From the NCBI GenBank assembly GCA_022616615.1, contig JAKEER010000254.1, positions 1-36,960 of the forward strand: a stretch of 36,960 nucleotides of DNA. Direction: 5' to 3'. The DNA comes from Acidobacteriota bacterium (lineage in GTDB: Bacteria; Acidobacteriota; Terriglobia; Versatilivoradales; Versatilivoraceae). Both the position numbers and the translations under genes were made by a program. The notes beneath the pieces were generated by a model. It had not been told where the DNA came from. It made no database searches and worked only from the letters and a program-made list of their open reading frames with translations. This document shows positions 16,885 through 25,024 of this stretch, in pieces. The stretch's first letter is position 1. Every line of letters begins with the position of its first letter.

Positions 16885-17484
16885 ATGAGTTCCCGAAAGC
16901 TGGTCGTGGGTCTGGGAAATCCGGGTTCGCAGTATCGACACACGCCGCATAATCTGGGTTTTGAGGTTCTGGACCGCCTGGCTTTGCAGAGCCAGGCAAC
17001 ATGGGTCCCGGGAAAATGCCAGGTCCTGCTAACGGTCGCCAAACACGAACAGGCCGAGCTTGTTCTCGTGAAACCGCAAACCTGGATGAATCTTTCCGGC
17101 CGCGCCGTAACGTCTGCGTTGGAGTATTATGGTTTTGCCCCGGGTGAATTCCTGATTGTCTGCGACGATCTGGCGTTGCCCTTCGGCAAGATTCGAATTC
17201 GCGCCAAAGGCAGAGCGGGAGGGCATAACGGATTGAGGTCGATTATCGAGTCGGCAGGGACCAACGAGTTTGCCCGAGTCCGGTTGGGGGTTTTTCCGGG
17301 GGCTGAGATTCCCGACGCAGCCGAGTATCTGCTGAGCCCCATCGGCGAGAATTTTCGCGAGTTGGCGGAGTCCATGGTTGAGCAGGCAAGTAACGCTGTC
17401 TGCATGATCGCATTGCGGGGATTGTTGCCAGCCATGAACCATTTCAACAACCTCTCCGTGCCGGAAAAAACCGAGGAGATTTAG
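16885..17484 (+). CDS. pth: Peptidyl-tRNA hydrolase
   Basis: Pth releases peptides from prematurely dropped peptidyl-tRNA. The 199-residue protein carries VVGLGNPGSQYRHTPHNLGF, with N12 and catalytic H22 in the expected places. KPQTWMNLSG supplies the conserved Asn, VCDDLALPFGKIR the conserved Asp, and KGRAGGHNGLRSII the GHNGL motif. It starts 32 bases after rplY and ends 15 bases before rpsF, so it is in the same operon. Confidence 0.97.
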   Translation: MSSRKLVVGLGNPGSQYRHTPHNLGFEVLDRLALQSQATWVPGKCQVLLTVAKHEQAELVLVKPQTWMNLSGRAVTSALEYYGFAPGEFLIVCDDLALPFGKIRIRAKGRAGGHNGLRSIIESAGTNEFARVRLGVFPGAEIPDAAEYLLSPIGENFRELAESMVEQASNAVCMIALRGLLPAMNHFNNLSVPEKTEEI

Positions 17485-17499
17485 AGGAGCTGTCAATTC

Positions 17500-17883
17500 A
17501 TGCGCAATTACGAAATCATGTTTATCCTGAAACCTGGCTCCACAGACGAGGAGACCGACAAGCTGATCGCCGCGATGGAAGGCGTCGTGAGGTCGCACAA
17601 AGGCGAGATGATCGGCGTGGAGAAGATGGGCAAGAAGAAACTTGCCTACCGTATCGAGAAGTCTGACGAGGGATACTACGTCCTTTTCAAGCTCGACGCT
17701 GACGGCGAGTGCGTCAAAGAATTCGAGCGCCGCTTGCGCGTGGTAGATACGGTCATTCGCTATATCACGGTGCGTGTAGACGAGGATCTGAAGCGGGTCG
17801 ACAAGATCAAAGCGGCCCGTCTGAAGAAGGTGAAGAAGAAAGCCTCCCGCAAAATGGGGGAAGTTGCTCCTTCGGCTATCTGA
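17500..17883 (+). CDS. rpsF: 30S ribosomal protein S6
   Basis: S6 binds S18 and 16S rRNA in the small-subunit platform. The 127-residue protein begins MRNYEIMFILKPGSTDEE and contains MGKKKLAYRIEKSDEGYYVL and VDTVIRYITVRVDE, all typical. The tail (AARLKKVKKKASRKMGE and beyond) makes it about 25-30 residues longer than the commonest form. GAGGAGC lies upstream of the start. No ssb gene lies between rpsF and rpsR, unlike in many bacteria. Confidence 0.97.
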   Translation: MRNYEIMFILKPGSTDEETDKLIAAMEGVVRSHKGEMIGVEKMGKKKLAYRIEKSDEGYYVLFKLDADGECVKEFERRLRVVDTVIRYITVRVDEDLKRVDKIKAARLKKVKKKASRKMGEVAPSAI

Positions 17884-17896
17884 TGATGCCGCCGTT

Positions 17897-17919
17897 GGCG
17901 GCGCCACAGTAGATGAAAA
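17897..17919. repeat. Dispersed 23-base motif, copy C
   Basis: GGCGGCGCCACAGTAGATGA followed by AAA matches copies at 8089 and 8337. It starts 13 bases after the rpsF stop, immediately before a long hairpin. Confidence 0.5.
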
Positions 17920-17934
17920 CGTGATCACTTGTGC

Positions 17935-18015
17935 TCGTCCTCGTCGTCGTTCTCGTCGCCGGCTCTTTGGGAAGGTAGAAGCCGGGTTCGAGCACGAGGA
18001 CGACGACGAGGACGA
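17935..18015 (+). promoter_or_regulatory. Long hairpin between rpsF and rpsR
   Basis: Bases 17935-17956 pair with 17994-18015 over 22 positions with a single G-U and no mismatch. An inner stem (CCGGC with GCCGG) sits inside the 37-base loop. TTTT follows the stem, and the rpsR ribosome-binding site (GGAG near 18024) lies just downstream. It could attenuate or control rpsR translation, or be a dispersed repeat. Confidence 0.6.
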
Positions 18016-18035
18016 TTTTCAACGGAGACTCAGAC

Positions 18036-18296
18036 ATGGCTTTTATGCGAAAACCCACGACGCCTGGCGGACCGAAACGGCAGTTTGTGCGGCGGAAAAA
18101 GGTCTGCAAGTTCTGCGTGGACAAGATTGACTACATCGACTACAAGGATACCCGCCTCTTATTCCAGTTTATTCCTGAGCGAGGAAAGATTCTGCCGCGG
18201 CGCATCTCCGGAGTTTGTGCGCCGCACCAGCGGAAGCTGATGGAAGCGCTGAAGCGCGCCCGCAACATTGCCTTGCTGCCTTTTACCTCTAACTAG
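18036..18296 (+). CDS. rpsR: 30S ribosomal protein S18, zinc-binding type
   Basis: S18 partners S6 on the 30S platform. The 86-residue protein contains the family core [20 protein letters not shown] and [20 protein letters not shown]. It keeps C24-x2-C27 and a later CAPH, a CxxC...CxxH set expected to bind zinc (the C+ form). GGAG lies a few bases before the ATG at 18036. Confidence 0.96.
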   Translation: MAFMRKPTTPGGPKRQFVRRKKVCKFCVDKIDYIDYKDTRLLFQFIPERGKILPRRISGVCAPHQRKLMEALKRARNIALLPFTSN

Positions 18297-18329
18297 TTTT
18301 CTATGCTGGATTCTGGAGTGGATTGTTTT

Positions 18330-18776
18330 ATGGAAATTATCCTTCGAGAAAGAATTGATAAACTGGGCGTTCGCGGCGATGTCGTTAACGTCAGTGCCGG
18401 ATATGCCCGCAACTACCTTTTACCGAAACAGCTCGCCGTGCTGGCGACACCAGCCAACATCAAGCAGATCGAACAGGAAAGGTCAGCCGCGGTTCGGCGC
18501 GAGGCCCTGGAAAGAAAAGATGCTGAAGCCCTGGCCCGGCAGCTTTCCCAGGTCACGCTTCAAGTGAACCGCAAGGTCGGCGAGAACGAGGTTCTCTACG
18601 GCTCCGTCACTTCCATGGACATCGCCGAGCTGTTAGCGGCTAAAGGGTTCACGATCGACCGGCGAAAACTTGATTTGCCTGAAGCCATCAAGTCGCTCGG
18701 CCAACACGATGTCCCCATCAAGCTGCATCGGGAAGTCATTGCCTTCATCAAGGTGGAGGTTCTCAAGGAAGAATAA
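18330..18776 (+). CDS. rplI: 50S ribosomal protein L9
   Basis: L9 bridges the base of the L1 stalk. The start at 18330 gives the canonical MEIILRERIDKLGVRGDVV; an upstream in-frame ATG at 18303 would add nine unrelated residues. VSAGYARNYLLPKQLA follows, then a long linking helix and the C-terminal domain (EVLYGSVTSMDIAELLAAKG, then LHREVIAFIKVEV). It has 148 residues, the usual size. Its TAA lies inside a terminator-like hairpin. Confidence 0.97.
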   Translation: MEIILRERIDKLGVRGDVVNVSAGYARNYLLPKQLAVLATPANIKQIEQERSAAVRREALERKDAEALARQLSQVTLQVNRKVGENEVLYGSVTSMDIAELLAAKGFTIDRRKLDLPEAIKSLGQHDVPIKLHREVIAFIKVEVLKEE

Positions 18777-18796
18777 GCCTCCTGGGCTTATTCTTC
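18768..18796 (+). terminator. Terminator-like hairpin after rplI
   Basis: GAAGAATAAGCC pairs perfectly over 12 bp with GGCTTATTCTTC around TCCTG. It includes the rplI stop codon and is followed by a pyrimidine run (TCTCTCC) rather than a T tract. It may separate the ribosomal genes from dnaB, at least partly. Confidence 0.6.
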
Positions 18797-18825
18797 TCTC
18801 TCCCTGTCGCGCCCCTGTCGCTTCA

Positions 18826-18842
18826 CCAGGTCCTTGACCTGG
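18826..18842 (+). terminator. Second hairpin before dnaB
   Basis: CCAGGTC and GACCTGG form a perfect 7-bp stem with loop CTT, and a TTTTTC tract follows 12 bases later. It is probably regulatory or an auxiliary terminator ahead of dnaB. Confidence 0.4.
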
Positions 18843-18894
18843 GTTGGATCTAGGTTTTTCTCTATCCCACCTCAATCGCTAACCGTCTCCGCCC

Positions 18895-20244
18895 ATGCCG
18901 GCCGATGTCACCCTGGAAAAGGGGCTGCCTCACAACCTGGAAGCAGAGCGCAGTGTGCTGGGCGCCATTCTGCTGGACAATGGCCTTCTAAACCAGGCCA
19001 TTGAGCTGCTTAGAGCCGAAGATTTCTACGCCGGGAGCCACCGGTTGATCTTTGAGCAAATGCTCAAGCTTTCCGAAAAAGGCCAGGCCGTCGATTACGT
19101 CACGCTTGCCGAAGAACTGAACCGCGCCAGCCAGTTAGAAAACGCCGGAGGGAGGTCGTTTATTTCTTCACTGATCGACGGCGTTCCCCGGCTGGCCAAC
19201 ATCGAGTTCTACGCCCGCATCATCCAGGAGAAGGCAACCCTCCGCAACCTGATCCGGTGCTCGAACAAGATCATCGACGACTGCTACGAGCAGGAGCAGG
19301 ATGCCGGCACCATTCTCGACGCTGCCGAAAAGTCGATCTTCGACTTGGCCGAGCTCAAGATTCGCAGCGGCTTTGTTCCTCTGACAGAGATTGCAAAAGA
19401 GACGCTCAAGAAGATTGAGATGGCCTCGAAGTTCAAGAACATGGTGACCGGAATTCCCACCGGCTACACCAAGCTGGATGAAATGACCTCCGGTCTTCAA
19501 CCTTCAGACCTCATCATTGTGGCCGCGCGGCCCTCGATGGGCAAGACAGCCTTCAGCCTGAACATGGCCACACACGCGGCGATTAAGGCGGAGAAGAGTG
19601 TCGGCATTTTCAGCCTGGAGATGTCCAGCCACCAGCTGATGCTGCGCATGCTCTGCTCGGAAGCTGAAATAGACGCACACAAACTGCGCACGGGGTTTCT
19701 CTCCAAGGATGACTGGAACAAGATCCCCAGGAAGCTTGGGGAATTGTCGCGAGCCAAGATGTTTATCGACGACACGGCCGGAATCACTCTCCTGGAGTTG
19801 CGGGCCAAGTGCCGGCGGCTGAAAGCAGAGCGTGGATTGGATCTGGTCGTGGTGGACTACCTGCAATTGATGTCGGGTGGCAAATCGCGTTTTGAAAACC
19901 GCCAGCAGGAAATCTCCAGCATCTCTCGCGGCCTGAAAGGTCTCGCCAAAGAGCTGAATATTCCCGTCATCGCCCTTTCCCAGCTGAGCCGCGCGCCTGA
20001 GCAGCGCACCGGCGATCACCGCCCGCAACTGTCAGACCTGCGCGAGTCAGGTTCTATCGAACAAGACGCCGACGTCGTGGCCTTCATCTTTCGTGAAGAG
20101 TTTTACAAAAAGGATGACGACGAGAAGAAAGGGATCGCTGAGATCATCATCGCCAAACAACGCAACGGCCCTATCGGCTCGGTGGAGCTTGCCTTTCGCA
20201 GGGAATATACCCGCTTTGACAACTGGGCCCGGGAGCGAGGTTAA
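18895..20244 (+). CDS. dnaB: Replicative DNA helicase
   Basis: DnaB is the hexameric helicase that unwinds DNA at the fork. This 449-residue protein has the N-terminal domain (LPHNLEAERSVLGAILLDN, then FYAGSHRLIFEQM) and a RecA-like motor. Walker A is in AARPSMGKTAFSLN, with K217 and T218, and Walker B is in LVVVDYLQLMSG. ALSQLSRAPEQR and SDLRESGSIEQDADVV are the later helicase motifs. It ends in FRREYTRFDNWARERG, slightly off the common family ending. A second, diverged copy of its last 174 bases lies at 22890-23063. Confidence 0.98.
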   Translation: MPADVTLEKGLPHNLEAERSVLGAILLDNGLLNQAIELLRAEDFYAGSHRLIFEQMLKLSEKGQAVDYVTLAEELNRASQLENAGGRSFISSLIDGVPRLANIEFYARIIQEKATLRNLIRCSNKIIDDCYEQEQDAGTILDAAEKSIFDLAELKIRSGFVPLTEIAKETLKKIEMASKFKNMVTGIPTGYTKLDEMTSGLQPSDLIIVAARPSMGKTAFSLNMATHAAIKAEKSVGIFSLEMSSHQLMLRMLCSEAEIDAHKLRTGFLSKDDWNKIPRKLGELSRAKMFIDDTAGITLLELRAKCRRLKAERGLDLVVVDYLQLMSGGKSRFENRQQEISSISRGLKGLAKELNIPVIALSQLSRAPEQRTGDHRPQLSDLRESGSIEQDADVVAFIFREEFYKKDDDEKKGIAEIIIAKQRNGPIGSVELAFRREYTRFDNWARERG

Positions 20245-20271
20245 CAAGCAACGGCCCTACCTCCCCCTGCC

Positions 20272-20580
20272 TCAGGAATGAGGTTCCTTCTCCGCGCCAA
20301 ACTCCACACGGTCGTAAATCTGCGAAAACGCAAGCGTGCAGCCGATCGTCGCGAGCCTAACCTCTCGTTCTACTTCTCTAATGGTCCAGATATTGTCTTG
20401 CTTCACGAAATGGTCGGCGGCTATTTCATCCTGGGCTATTAGCAGATACTCCGAGAAAGAATCAAGCGAGCGATAGTACTCGAATTTTTCTCCCCGATCG
20501 TAAGCCTCAGTAGATGGCGAAAAAACTTCAACAATCAACAGCGGGTTAACCAAACTGTCTCTATTCTTGAGATTGGACAT
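20272..20580 (-). pseudogene. C-terminal remnant of a Uma2-family nuclease
   Basis: This 102-residue frame covers only the C-terminal half of the Uma2 (DUF820) PD-(D/E)XK nuclease-like family: NPLLIVEVFSPSTEAYDRGE, then FEYYRSLDSFSEYLLIAQDE. Intact family members have about 185-200 residues, so the first half is missing. The homology begins at about NRDSLVNP. Everything upstream is a two-hairpin repeat (20571-20679) whose end supplies the ATG and a GAGGAGG-like ribosome-binding site nine bases before it. It may still be translated but should lack the N-terminal part of the fold. A matching N-terminal remnant lies at 22465-22632 on the same strand. Confidence 0.8.
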
Positions 20581-20679
20581 TCTGGCTCCCCTCCTCGGCT
20601 GAGGACGGCTGAGGAGGGGCGCGCGTTGGCGCAGCCTGCGCCGGGGTGGTGCGACCGGTCTTTGCGGAAACCTCCAATC
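20571..20679. repeat. Two-hairpin MITE-like repeat, copy 2
   Basis: This 109-bp unit has the same GATTGGA...TCCAATC ends, the CCCCTCCTC/GAGGAGGGG hairpin, a second hairpin (GGCGCA/TGCGCC) and GGGGTGGTGCGACC as copy 1 at 5860. The second hairpin differs in sequence but keeps pairing, so structure rather than sequence seems conserved. Confidence 0.7.
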
Positions 20680-20728
20680 GAGCGTGCACGGGTTGGTTGA
20701 ACGAAGTCGCCTTGCCCAAAATTTCTGA

Positions 20729-22369
20729 CTACTTCTTCAGCAGAAACGCCTTTGCCTTCCGAAGCTCGGGTCTGGCGCCGTCGGCGTGTTTGCAAAGCGC
20801 CACGAGCTTCTCATAGTAGGCGCTCGCTTTCTTCAGATCTCCCGAAAGCTCGGCTGCCAGCGCCGCACCGTAAAGCCCGCTGAAACGGTTCGGCGAATCG
20901 CGGAGCGAGGTTTCGAATTCGCGAAATGCCTGCTCCGGTTGATTCAGTTCGATGAGCATGTCCCCCAGCATCTCGCGAGCAGGCATGATCGAGCCCGGCG
21001 TGACCGGATGCTTCTCCGTCGAATCCTCGAGATCGGCCGCCGAGCGCATGAGCATTAAAGCGTCCTCGTTCTTTCCTTCCGCAGACGCGAGCCAGGCACC
21101 CGCCACTCGGCGCTGAACTTCGACTTGATCGGCCCAATAGCTGTCTTTGGCTTCGACGAGTGCGTTCTGGATGGAGGCGAGCCTTTCGACGCCCTTGCGA
21201 GCGGCGGCGGGATCACGGCTCCGAGCAGCCCCGACAGCGCACGCGAAATATGTGTTAGCCTCGGCGTAGCGGAAGCGGTCCCATGGGAAAGCAATTGGGT
21301 GTACCTTGAGCGCAGCCGCTTCGGACCAGCGGCGTCTTTCCAGCGCATAGCGGGCAGGGACCGCGGCGAAGGCGTAGGCCGCCGCAAAACTCTCCAGGTC
21401 GAGCTTGGTGATTGTGCTGAGCTCATCAAAGACACGCTTCGCCTTCTGGTCCTGGGCGCCTTGCAGGTAGGCATACGCCAGGTAGTCCATGGCGTGAAGC
21501 TGATCGAACGAGGCGGCGCCTGGGTGAGACTTAGCGACGTGGTTCTTCGCAGCGGCCGCAGAAGCAAGGTTTGACTGAATCGATTCCTGCCACAGCCCGA
21601 GCCGGGTGAAGATATGAGAGGGCATATGGAGCGCGTGAGGAGACGAAGGGGCAATCTTCGCGTAGCTCCGGGCGGCGGGCAGCGCCAGATCCGCAAGCTC
21701 CGGGTAGTCGAAACTATGGATAATGTAGTGAGCCACGCCAGGATGCTCCGGCTCCTCGGGCAAAACCTTGTTGAGAATCTCAGCGGCTTTCTTCTGATTT
21801 CCGTAACTCTTGTCGGTTGGAAGCGCTGTTCCGAGGAGCGAGAGCGCATAGAAAACAGCCGCCTCGCGATCCTTCGCATAGCGCAGGTACACCTGTTCCA
21901 TCGCCTTCTCGTAAGCGAGACTGCGAGTGCGGTGATCGAGCTTGTCCGAACCTTTGTAGAAAGCCTCGATCGCCGCAATGTAGTCGCTTTCACGTTGAGT
22001 CTTGGCGCCCACCGCCTTGACTTTTTCGACGACGGCCCACCCCTTCTTCAATTCCGTGGAATCTGGAGGCGCCCAGAGAGGATGGTAAAGGCTCATCGCG
22101 ATCCCCCAGTAGCCTATGGCGCAGTTGGGGTCAGTCATGATGACTTCGGAAAACGCCTTTTCCGCCTCTTCGTACCAGAATGAGTGCAGCATGGCCACGG
22201 CGCGATTGAATTGCTTCTGAGCCGCGGCGCTGCAGGACACGGGAAAGTTGACCTGTCCGAGTTTTTCTGGGCTATCGTGTCGATGTTGGTGCGCCTCTTG
22301 CGCTCTCACCACAGAAGCGAAGAGAGCCCCCATGAGGGTTGCAAACAGAAACAGTTTGCTCAGTTTCAT
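20729..22369 (-). CDS. Exported TPR protein
   Basis: This is a 546-residue protein. The start at 22369 is chosen because GGAGG lies 6 bases upstream and it opens a good signal peptide (MKLSKLFLFATLMGALFASV, then VRAQ). An upstream ATG 11 codons earlier lacks this support. A His-rich patch (EAHQHRHDSPEK) follows cleavage. Tetratricopeptide-like helices run through the rest, with family blocks AMLHSFWYEEAEKAFSEV, CAIGYWGIAMSLYHPLW, HPGVAHYIIHSFDYPELA and PHALHMPSHIFTRLG. I recognise this as a widespread exported TPR family whose function is not established. It lies between two Uma2 remnants and may have arrived with the rearrangement there. Confidence 0.9.
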   Translation of the reverse strand: MKLSKLFLFATLMGALFASVVRAQEAHQHRHDSPEKLGQVNFPVSCSAAAQKQFNRAVAMLHSFWYEEAEKAFSEVIMTDPNCAIGYWGIAMSLYHPLWAPPDSTELKKGWAVVEKVKAVGAKTQRESDYIAAIEAFYKGSDKLDHRTRSLAYEKAMEQVYLRYAKDREAAVFYALSLLGTALPTDKSYGNQKKAAEILNKVLPEEPEHPGVAHYIIHSFDYPELADLALPAARSYAKIAPSSPHALHMPSHIFTRLGLWQESIQSNLASAAAAKNHVAKSHPGAASFDQLHAMDYLAYAYLQGAQDQKAKRVFDELSTITKLDLESFAAAYAFAAVPARYALERRRWSEAAALKVHPIAFPWDRFRYAEANTYFACAVGAARSRDPAAARKGVERLASIQNALVEAKDSYWADQVEVQRRVAGAWLASAEGKNEDALMLMRSAADLEDSTEKHPVTPGSIMPAREMLGDMLIELNQPEQAFREFETSLRDSPNRFSGLYGAALAAELSGDLKKASAYYEKLVALCKHADGARPELRKAKAFLLKK

Positions 22370-22464
22370 CACAGACCTCCATTGCTTCAATGCTTCATTC
22401 ATTAATCTCTCCTACATTTATTTCATCGCGGCACGCGCGAGCGCGGCCTAACACCTGAATAAGT

Positions 22465-22632
22465 CTAGCAAGGCTTTCCCTTCAATTGGAATTGCAGTTC
22501 AGCGGCGGTAATCAGGGTGATCAAGTTGTGTTCGCGCGTGGCGGCAGCTATCGCGTAGACACGCCCCGCAAGAAATTCATGCCTGGCTTCCGCAGAGCTC
22601 TCAAAGGCGAGATAGTCCACTTCTGTCAGCAT
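22465..22632 (-). pseudogene. N-terminal remnant of a Uma2-family nuclease
   Basis: A 55-codon frame reads MLTEVDYLAFESSAEARHEF, then LAGRVYAIAAATREHNLITL, and ends KGKPC-stop. This is the N-terminal quarter to third of a Uma2 protein (compare the usual EYLALE...KxEYxxGEVxAMAGAS.EHN). The homology stops where families normally continue with a strand and the PD motif. It lies on the same strand as, and about 1.9 kb before, the C-terminal remnant at 20272-20580. About 40-50 residues of the middle are absent from both. Confidence 0.7.
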
Positions 22633-22796
22633 TGAGGAAGACTCGGGAGCGCGGTTCTTTGCCGCGGACTTGTTTCTTGAGCGTTCTTGTTGTCTGGAGA
22701 TTATGCCGGATAACTTCGCTGACTGCCAAATCCAAACCGTGGCATCATCGCCAGAACTCTGCCTTCAATGCCAGCACGAGCTGAATTGTTCGCGGT

Positions 22797-22847
22797 TGGA
22801 AGCTGGGGGGTGGAAGCTGCGGGGAAGCTGGGTCGAAGCTGGGAGGT
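22797..22847. repeat. Irregular direct repeat of GGAAGCTG
   Basis: GGAAGCTG or a one-base variant occurs four to five times at short, uneven spacing. It lies just before the duplicated dnaB tail and is non-coding. Confidence 0.5.
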
Positions 22848-22889
22848 CAGGCCTTTGCAATTGACAGGATTCGCCTGCGAGCTTCTTGA

Positions 22890-23063
22890 GACGTTGTGGC
22901 CTTTATTTTTCGCGAAGAATTCTACAAAAAGGATGACGACGAGAAGAAAGGGATCGCTGAGATCATCATTGTCAAACAGCACAACGGTCCCCTCAGCTCG
23001 GTCGAGCTTGCCTTCATCAAAGAATACACCCGCTTTGAGAATTTGTCCGAGGAGAGGTCCTAG
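22890..23063 (+). pseudogene. Duplicated 3' end of dnaB
   Basis: These 174 bases align without gaps to dnaB 20071-20244 and keep the frame and stop position. They encode [20 protein letters not shown], then [20 protein letters not shown] and [14 protein letters not shown] run of more than 40 nearly identical bases around the lysine/aspartate stretch shows recent common origin. The ending ([12 protein letters not shown]) looks closer to the usual DnaB C-terminus than the current dnaB ending does. No start codon or upstream helicase sequence exists, so it is a fragment. Confidence 0.9.
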
Positions 23064-23162
23064 AGCGTTCTAGAGTCTAATCCAAACCAGCGATGGAATC
23101 AGATGCAAGGATCTGACCCATCTGCCCCCATCCCCGACCGGACCCCACCCCCGACCGCACCG

Positions 23163-23747
23163 CTAGACAGGAACAATTGTCATGCCCATATTCTTCTTAA
23201 GCTCGAGACGATACAGTGTCGGCTTGCTCAGGAAGATAATTGCCCCTCTCTCGTCGGTGTCGATTCTAAAATTGGAGGCATTCGCAGAAAACGAAAATGG
23301 CCAATGCGCTAGTGGGCGGTGGTCCCGAGGATCGAACAGCGTGAGCTGATATGGGCCATCAGGTTCTAGTGCAATGATGGCTGTGCCCTTAGTTATGTCA
23401 TAGTTGCTGATCCTTACCAACTCAGGGACTAGAAACGCAGGCACAACAAATGTTCTTCCGTCAGACCGTCGGATAGCCGACAGCTTTTCAAAAATCAGTT
23501 GGAATTCTCCCGGCCGACAGACTGGTGCCTTCTCGATCCGGTTTTGCTCTAAGGGTAGCGCGCTTGGGACCTCTTGACGGCTCAACGGGCCTTCTTCCCA
23601 GTCCGATGCAATCAACCAGACGCTTCCGCGCTCAAAGGAGAACTCTCGGGACCTAAACTCTAATGTCAAGATTTCGGGCTTTATCATTTGTACGGTCTGG
23701 GCCGTGCGCACCACCTTAGAAGTATCATAGCACGGAGTTGAGCGCAC
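23163..23747 (-). CDS. Hypothetical protein
   Basis: This 194-residue frame is read from 23747; an internal ATG at residue 21 (MIKPEILTLEFRSREFSF) is an equally plausible start. The sequence has many short predicted strands (FSFERGSVWLIASDWEEG, then GTAIIALEPDGPYQLTLFD) and no signal peptide, membrane segment or repeat. I do not recognise the family. It follows the exported Cys-rich protein on the same strand with a gap of about 70 bases and could be co-transcribed. Confidence 0.5.
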   Translation of the reverse strand: MRSTPCYDTSKVVRTAQTVQMIKPEILTLEFRSREFSFERGSVWLIASDWEEGPLSRQEVPSALPLEQNRIEKAPVCRPGEFQLIFEKLSAIRRSDGRTFVVPAFLVPELVRISNYDITKGTAIIALEPDGPYQLTLFDPRDHRPLAHWPFSFSANASNFRIDTDERGAIIFLSKPTLYRLELKKNMGMTIVPV

Positions 23748-23818
23748 AGTGTTGCCGATGATCCTCGCGGCAGTTCGGCAGTACCGCGAATCCAGACAGA
23801 CAAGTGATTCACAGCTCG

Positions 23819-24988
23819 TTATGACCTGGGATCACTAGTACCGCAGTTGTCACTGGCCGTCATCGATCCACCAATACATACGTCACCTGCTGGCGTATCT
23901 ATAAATAGTACGTTGCAGAGCGCATAGGGAGGAAAGTTACTGAAGCCGCCGGGGAGTTTAAACGAGGTCACCGTATCGCATAAGTCGCCCTGAGGTCTGC
24001 AACGATGGTAGGTTGCTGCTCCGAGCGACGTGGCACATGGCCCATCCCGCGGATCGCAATAGTAGTAGGCCTGAATGAATCTGCTGTTGCCTACAGCAGA
24101 TGTATTGGTATTGATGAATCCAAACCCGGCCATCGGACACCAAGAGTGATGTTGTGTACTACCGGTGATGGTTCCATCCGTGAAGTCACTGTCTCCCAGA
24201 ATCAGTTCCGCGTCGGAGATCGCAGTCTCCACTTGGTTAGTAACATATGAACTCGCATTACGACCATTCGCCAGTGTGAGAGTCACAATGGCGTCCGATT
24301 GGTGGCAAGTGCACCCCGAACTTCCATCCGTTACGCCAGTGGCAATAACCTGTGAATAGGCACTGGCCACGGTCAGCGTCGTGTAAGCGCTTCCCGTTGG
24401 GCCCATGCCTTGCGCATAGACGCGCGGTAAAGAGAAAAGGCGTTCCATGAATCCGGCAGTCTTCTTGTTCATCGTTGGGAGAGGAAACAGTTTGATCTTT
24501 CTCTTTTCTCTTTGGATGTTTGAAAACAACTGGCCAGCTCCTAAGGCCGTCAAGCGGCCATTCAAATCAGAAATAGCCCGTTTCAAACGATCCTGCTTGC
24601 GCTGATATTTGTCGCCTGTGCCGAGGTTCCCAGCTTCCATGTCTAGGACGCTGAGGTCTTGGCGGTATTGCTGGATCACCTGTTTCAGAATTGTTCGATC
24701 TGACTCTGTAAGCAGCACGCTGGCAACTACCGCCTGCGCTTGGCTACGTTGAAGATCTGAGCTGTCTGCGTCTGCACTGGCAATGAGGAAAAACAGTCTA
24801 TAAGCAGTTTCGTCTGGAATCAGCTCCGGATGCTGCGACCCATCCACTTCCTGCGGGGCTGCACGCAATTCCTTTAGTTGTGGCGCTCTCGATAACAGAA
24901 CAGCTACAAGCAGAAACGCAACCGAGACGAGGAGTACTAGTGAACGTCTGAAGAACAGTGTGTGGAAACAACGCAGAGGACAAGCCAT
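23819..24988 (-). CDS. Membrane-anchored or secreted Cys-rich protein
   Basis: The start at 24988 follows AAAGGAG with an 8-base spacer and gives 389 residues; a TTG six codons earlier is less likely. RRSLVLLVSVAFLLVAVLLS (residues about 14-33) is a signal anchor. Residues about 40-180 are helical (DLQRSQAQAVVASVLL, then KYQRKQDRLKRAISDLNGRL). From about residue 200 the protein becomes beta-rich with many Cys and Gly: SSGCTCHQSDAIVTLTLANG, HHSWCPMAGFGF, YYYCDPRDGPC, YHRCRPQGDLCD and DVCIGGSMTASDNCG. The Cys pattern suggests disulfides outside the cytoplasm. I do not know the family. It lies downstream of the triple Fnr-like operator and is probably under its control. Confidence 0.72.
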   Translation of the reverse strand: MACPLRCFHTLFFRRSLVLLVSVAFLLVAVLLSRAPQLKELRAAPQEVDGSQHPELIPDETAYRLFFLIASADADSSDLQRSQAQAVVASVLLTESDRTILKQVIQQYRQDLSVLDMEAGNLGTGDKYQRKQDRLKRAISDLNGRLTALGAGQLFSNIQREKRKIKLFPLPTMNKKTAGFMERLFSLPRVYAQGMGPTGSAYTTLTVASAYSQVIATGVTDGSSGCTCHQSDAIVTLTLANGRNASSYVTNQVETAISDAELILGDSDFTDGTITGSTQHHSWCPMAGFGFINTNTSAVGNSRFIQAYYYCDPRDGPCATSLGAATYHRCRPQGDLCDTVTSFKLPGGFSNFPPYALCNVLFIDTPAGDVCIGGSMTASDNCGTSDPRS

Positions 24989-25024
24989 GTGGGTAACTCC
25001 TTTCAAAACTGGTGCTTCATTAAG

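Noticed and set aside
22670-22864. Short open frames before the dnaB fragment
   Set aside because: They are low-complexity and cover the GGAAGCTG repeats.
20071-23063. Integrative element with att sites in dnaB
   Set aside because: No integrase or phage gene lies in the segment and the two dnaB ends have diverged. It is kept as a rearrangement finding, not called a mobile element.
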